A stretch of DNA of 64,000 bases, from the NCBI GenBank assembly GCA_009823395.1, contig CM020513.1:20788501-20852500 (forward strand), in the 5' to 3' direction. The stretch comes from Thamnaconus septentrionalis. Lineage: Eukaryota > Chordata > Actinopteri > Tetraodontiformes > Monacanthidae. Below, one piece after another: positions 60,601-64,000 of this stretch. The notes below the pieces were generated by a model. It was not told where the DNA came from. It saw only the letters and a program-made list of their open reading frames with translations, and ran no database searches. The position numbers and the translations under genes are program-made. Positions within the stretch are counted from its first letter, which is position 1. Each line of letters starts with the position of its first letter.

Positions 60601-63139
60601 TCCAATTCTCAATGCAAGGCTTGTAATTTCGGCAGATTCCTCAGTGGCGTCAAATCCAGTGATCTCTTTCACTACCTTTACCACGTTGAGGAAATTTCCA
60701 GGTTTTACAGCATCCCCTAAGGTTAGGATTGAAGATGTTTTGCGCATGGTCAGCAAGAACCTACCAAGGTCGAGGATTTTTTGGCGGATGTAGTCGTGCT
60801 TTGCAGGGTCATGTCCATGTAGACTGTATAGAGATTTGGAAAATCGGTCAAGACAAAAGTCACTGCTGAGTGCACGTGCAATGTCATCGTCATGCATGTG
60901 GCCCAAAATCTTCAGCAACCCGTTCTCGCCAACAGCGTTTGAACATGCTGACGTGACCACTGATTCGAGGGAAAGCTCTGGTTGTCTGCCTTGGTGTTCA
61001 GTCTCCTTTGGCTTAGATGGGCACTTTGCCATATGATTTCTTAGCCTGGTTTGCAAATACATTCCTTTACAGTGGATGCAGTAGTTATACTTTTTATCTG
61101 TACCGTGAGCGCTACTCTTTACATTAAGTGAGTCGCCGTGCGTTTTCAGAACTTCATTGTTCTTCAACTTCAAGTTGCCCCTGTTCCGAAGTTTCTCGAG
61201 CAACTTCTTCCTCTGTCTTGAGCCTTCAGGGAGACTGAAAGCCTGCGCTACTTCAGCGTCTTCATTTATGTGGGTTTTGAGATGACAACTTATTTTGGAA
61301 TACTCTCTCTGGCACAAAAAGCAGATGTTTGCTTTTTGTGCTCCTAGAGTGGTTGATTGGACTGTGGAGTTACTCTGGTCCATGCTATTACCCATACGCG
61401 ATTCTTTAGCAGCCACACGTTTTGACTTTGCCAAGCTGTCGGTTGATTTATCATCGTTGTGGGTGTCTGAGTCTGGAACATATAGTGGATCACTGATTTC
61501 ATCATCCGTTTCTTCCTCTTCACTGATTTCAGATTCACCCTGATTAAGAAGACCCCACAGAAAACAGGGTCAAACAATTGGCAGACAAACAGTAACAAGT
61601 ACACCTAAGCCCTACACAAGCACTACATGATAACTGGCAAAAGATATCTGGCTGCTGTTCTCGCTGTTGCAATAAGCCGTTTAAGCAAAACATCTCTATA
61701 TAAAACGTCTGTTTTGGTCCATCATTTTTATTTATCAATTTTAATTTTTAGAGTAACAGAGGAGTGCCTTGTTTCATTTGATGAATAAGAAATATATACT
61801 TATACTACAACCTATGACGTACCAGATTTTACGATGTATCATTTTGATGCTAAGGGAGTTTTACGATACTGGTTTGACATTATATGCCAATTGAGAACTA
61901 CGGTATGTCACTTGACAAAAAGAATCACAATGTCAGAAAGACATTTTTGTTAGGGGCTGTCCTTTTATTTCAGTTCTAAGTTGTTCTATAGATGTCATAA
62001 ATACTTCGTACAAAGCCATTTCCAAATGTGTTAAAAAAAATATTACACTTACCCAGAACTTTCGTCTTTTTCCTTTAGTCAAAAAGCTGCGTGCATGCCC
62101 TGCTGTAATGCGTTCCGTTAAAACAAATATTGTTTCATGAGGAAAAAAAAAAAAAAAATACACAAAATTAAAGAATATGCGCCTAATTGAAATAACAATT
62201 TCATTATTTCTATCTTTTGCTGCATATATTTTAATGGACTCAATGGATAATTTATTACCTTTTCCTCTTCTCCTCTACCATTAATTCTCACTATTGTGTT
62301 CTATCGTGTTGGTTGCTCATACATGCTTAACCACACACTCACTGCACACACTGCCTGATTCAAAATAGGAGCCATGGTCAAAAACACTGCTTTTTTTTTT
62401 TTTTTTTAGCAGTATAATAGAAGCAGCAGTGCTTGCATTGGCGCTCATAATTAGGGAAAATATTTTATAGTTTAAATTCCCAGAGGAGTTGATATTTTTC
62501 ATACAGTCAAGACTAAAACATTCTAGCAGAAAATAACATTGTATTCCTTGCTTACTTAATCTTTACATCATATTTCATATTTGACAAGAAACAAGTTTTG
62601 TTACCATCATCACCACTGCATGGCCTCTTGGCTTCCTGCTGGGGTCCAGCCCTTATTCCCTACAGGAAATTAACTAATAAGTCAATGCAACCGGAACCAA
62701 GACCTTAAACAACTAAAAACAAACCACAGTATACCTTAATACATTTTTTTTTTTTAAAAGTTTTACAGGAGCTTCTTTTTGTTTTGTTCACTCGGTTTGT
62801 TCACACAAATAATCAACAAAACGCGTGACGTCGAATTTCTTTCTTTGGAAAGTCACTTTTGGACGTCCATTTCAGTCCACCCCACTACACCTTGGACGTC
62901 AGATCATGTCTATAATGGGTCAGTCCACGACCATTTCTGAACAGCTATTCGAAGTCCAACCCATCTTGAACGTCATATTGCCGTTTTAACATTTGACCTT
63001 TGAACTTAGTGCATTTTTGGATACGGATTTGGTGTCTATGACAGAATTCACATGGTCACACCCATGGTCTGTACTGACAACATCCATGAGTTGGCTCGGC
63101 CAATCCGGTGAAACTGACCGGAAGTAAACAAGCCGCCAT
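57666..63139 (-). CDS. uncharacterised fish protein: two zinc-finger-like motifs, tyrosine-recombinase-like core, SANT-like tail
   Basis: I assembled six minus-strand exons: 63119-63139, 62605-62659, 62053-62102, 59550-61539, 58482-58598, 57666-57895. All borders are GT/AG and phases agree, giving about 820 residues. Order: short N-terminus (MAACLLP), basic patch (KGKRRKFW), acidic stretch (EISEEEETDDEISD), C2H2-like finger with C-x2-C and H-x3-H (about 115-132), CCHC-like finger (about 196-215), a helical linker with an internal 51-residue duplication, then residues about 502-677 resembling the catalytic core of tyrosine recombinases: NRRRVGKV (Arg I region), KGKAGREVAVLLTPEM (beta hairpin), AQMRKEVAIASQ (Arg II region), FLGQE. 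An Asp-rich exon and a C-terminal exon with KRRWTATEISAVMRHF (Myb/SANT-like) follow. Similar unnamed proteins occur in fish, by memory. It probably derives from a mobile-element recombinase. Exon 1 is the least certain; the large exon and the two last exons are well supported. Confidence 0.72.
58545..58590 (-). repeat. GAT/GAA trinucleotide repeat coding an acidic run
   Basis: The + strand shows tcatcatcatcatcatcatc, read as GAT codons on the minus strand. It lies inside exon 5 of the minus-strand gene and encodes eight aspartates followed by mixed Glu/Asp. Confidence 0.85.
59550..61539 (-). CDS. main exon of the minus-strand gene: zinc fingers and recombinase-like core
   Basis: A single 1,990-base exon. 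The acceptor on the minus strand is TTCTTAATCAG before GGTGAATC and the donor is GGAG before GTACGT. The frame is open throughout and extends upstream of the first TTG into the acidic stretch up to the acceptor, so coding does not begin inside this exon. Past the donor, the frame continues to a stop at 59416 only by read-through. The acidic segment, both finger motifs, the duplicated linker and the recombinase-like region are all in this exon. Enzymatic residues look degenerate: the usual H-x-x-R is A-Q-M-R, the usual LGH is LGQ, and a Cys stands where the nucleophilic Tyr is expected. Confidence 0.8.
60154..60422 (-). repeat. tandem 153-bp coding duplication in the minus-strand gene
   Basis: tcttgcaagactggaa starts at 60154 and again at 60307. 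The two copies translate to LPPTEDIGGLNTHLDKKAE and LPSIEDIGKLYTHLDKKAE followed by matched sequence up to SSLAR, 51 codons apart and in frame. Confidence 0.85.
62099..62104 (-). promoter_or_regulatory. tandem NAGNAG splice acceptor of exon 3
   Basis: On the minus strand the acceptor reads ATTACAGCAGGGCATG. Using the first AG gives a 50-base exon starting at 62102; using the second gives a 47-base exon starting at 62099. Both keep the reading frame and differ by one residue. Confidence 0.5.
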
Positions 63140-64000
63140 TACTGGAGTGCTGCACCTTCACCTCCCTGATAGTAAATTCAACTCTTCATCGCTATCCTCT
63201 CATATTTCTTTCTTTAATTAATGATGAGGAGTGGAAATACTTGCACCGTAGTCAACTATGCTAATAGTAGCATAATAATTAAACTGAGGGAGAAGAAGGA
63301 ATGCAAAATACGTCTTTAATGCAAGAAAAATGCCGGTGTCGTGTCTCTACTGGTGAAGGCAATATGTTTAATCTAGATGGTTGCGCATACTCATACACTC
63401 ACTGATATAAACATGCATAATCATTTAATCATTGATTTAAATATGTTTAAACCAGTCAGTTTACCCATGCACAAGATGGGCTAAGTATGCATAACATGCT
63501 ATGGAAGTTTTGTGCAGACTCATGTGATACCTACGAGAAGACCCAGGAACACACCCCTCATAAAACAGTGACCTAAGGACACTGGTACCAGGGAGGAGAG
63601 AGGATCCGGCAACTCTCTGCCAAATAAGACAGTGTTTGCTGCTGCATGAAGAGCTAGTTTCCTTCCTATCTCTAAACACTGGGTTGGGGGGAATAAACAG
63701 CAGTCTGACTTCTTGCCCTGACGACACACTGTTGATGCTAGGTCTAGAACTCGACCCAGAGGCAGAGCTCTTGTATCCTGCATGAATTCGTTTACTAAAG
63801 ACATACTGAAAGCGGGATCATTCTCTTAAAGATTCTTCATTCAACGAACGCGCAGATCGTAAGCACGACGCCAGAAGATAAAGCGATCCAACACTGGTTT
63901 TCCCATTTAACTGGTTTGCTTGCCGAAAAGTTGCAGATTCGACACGAGTTCACAAACATGCACAGCATATTACGGGCGATTTTTTTTTTTTTTTTTTTTT
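63140..64000. other. upstream of the minus-strand gene, no further gene recognised
   Basis: Contains the probable promoter of the minus-strand gene. Further out, open frames at 63461-63804 on the minus strand have no recognised domain. The sequence there (CA-rich, with a ggatccggcaactctc motif) might be a retroelement relic but shows no repeat ends. The window ends in a poly-T run. Confidence 0.35.

Noticed and set aside
61344..61604. 86-codon frame overlapping the start of the minus-strand gene's large exon
   Set aside because: A different frame from the open one. The acidic stretch and zinc-finger frame continue to the acceptor at 61540-61542 instead.
63461..63804. Two minus-strand frames of 88 and 94 codons
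   Set aside because: No domain was recognised and the frames overlap each other. A retroelement origin is possible but has no supporting ends.

Overview
The window is nuclear DNA of a bony fish (teleost). The grounds are spliced genes with GT-AG introns, proteins closest to vertebrate PSKH1, MBTPS1 and SLC38A8, long CA/TG microsatellites, and several copies of a tRNA-derived SINE and of short inverted-repeat DNA elements typical of fish genomes. I could not name the species.

Layout: 1-16.2 kb is gene-poor and repeat-rich (a minisatellite, hAT-like and MITE-like elements, SINE copies). 16.25-20.19 kb carries PSKH1 on the + strand in three coding exons. 20.2-29.7 kb holds PSKH1 downstream sequence, a perfect hairpin, a decayed BED-finger transposase fragment and a 412-bp hAT-like element. 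29.76-45.24 kb carries MBTPS1 (site-1 protease) on the + strand in 21 coding exons, preceded by a leader with three short upstream ORFs. 48.05-56.95 kb carries SLC38A8 on the + strand in ten coding exons. 57.67-63.14 kb carries a convergent minus-strand gene that I reconstructed in six exons. It encodes two zinc-finger-like motifs, a tyrosine-recombinase-like core and a SANT-like C-terminal tail, and I know no gene name for it.

How the genes relate: PSKH1 (a lipid-anchored serine kinase of Golgi and secretory membranes), MBTPS1 (the Golgi protease that activates SREBP and ATF6) and SLC38A8 (a neutral amino-acid transporter) do not form a pathway operon. They look like a conserved neighbourhood, since all three lie on human chromosome 16q. 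The fourth gene appears to be a fish-specific gene derived from a mobile-element recombinase.

Main points for a second look: (1) the reconstructed recombinase-derived gene, with degenerate catalytic residues, an internal 51-codon duplication and a NAGNAG acceptor; (2) a 2-bp insertion in MBTPS1 two codons after the catalytic histidine, which breaks the reading frame although all other exons are intact, so either an assembly error or a null allele; (3) microsatellites or MITEs that directly abut splice sites in MBTPS1 and SLC38A8.
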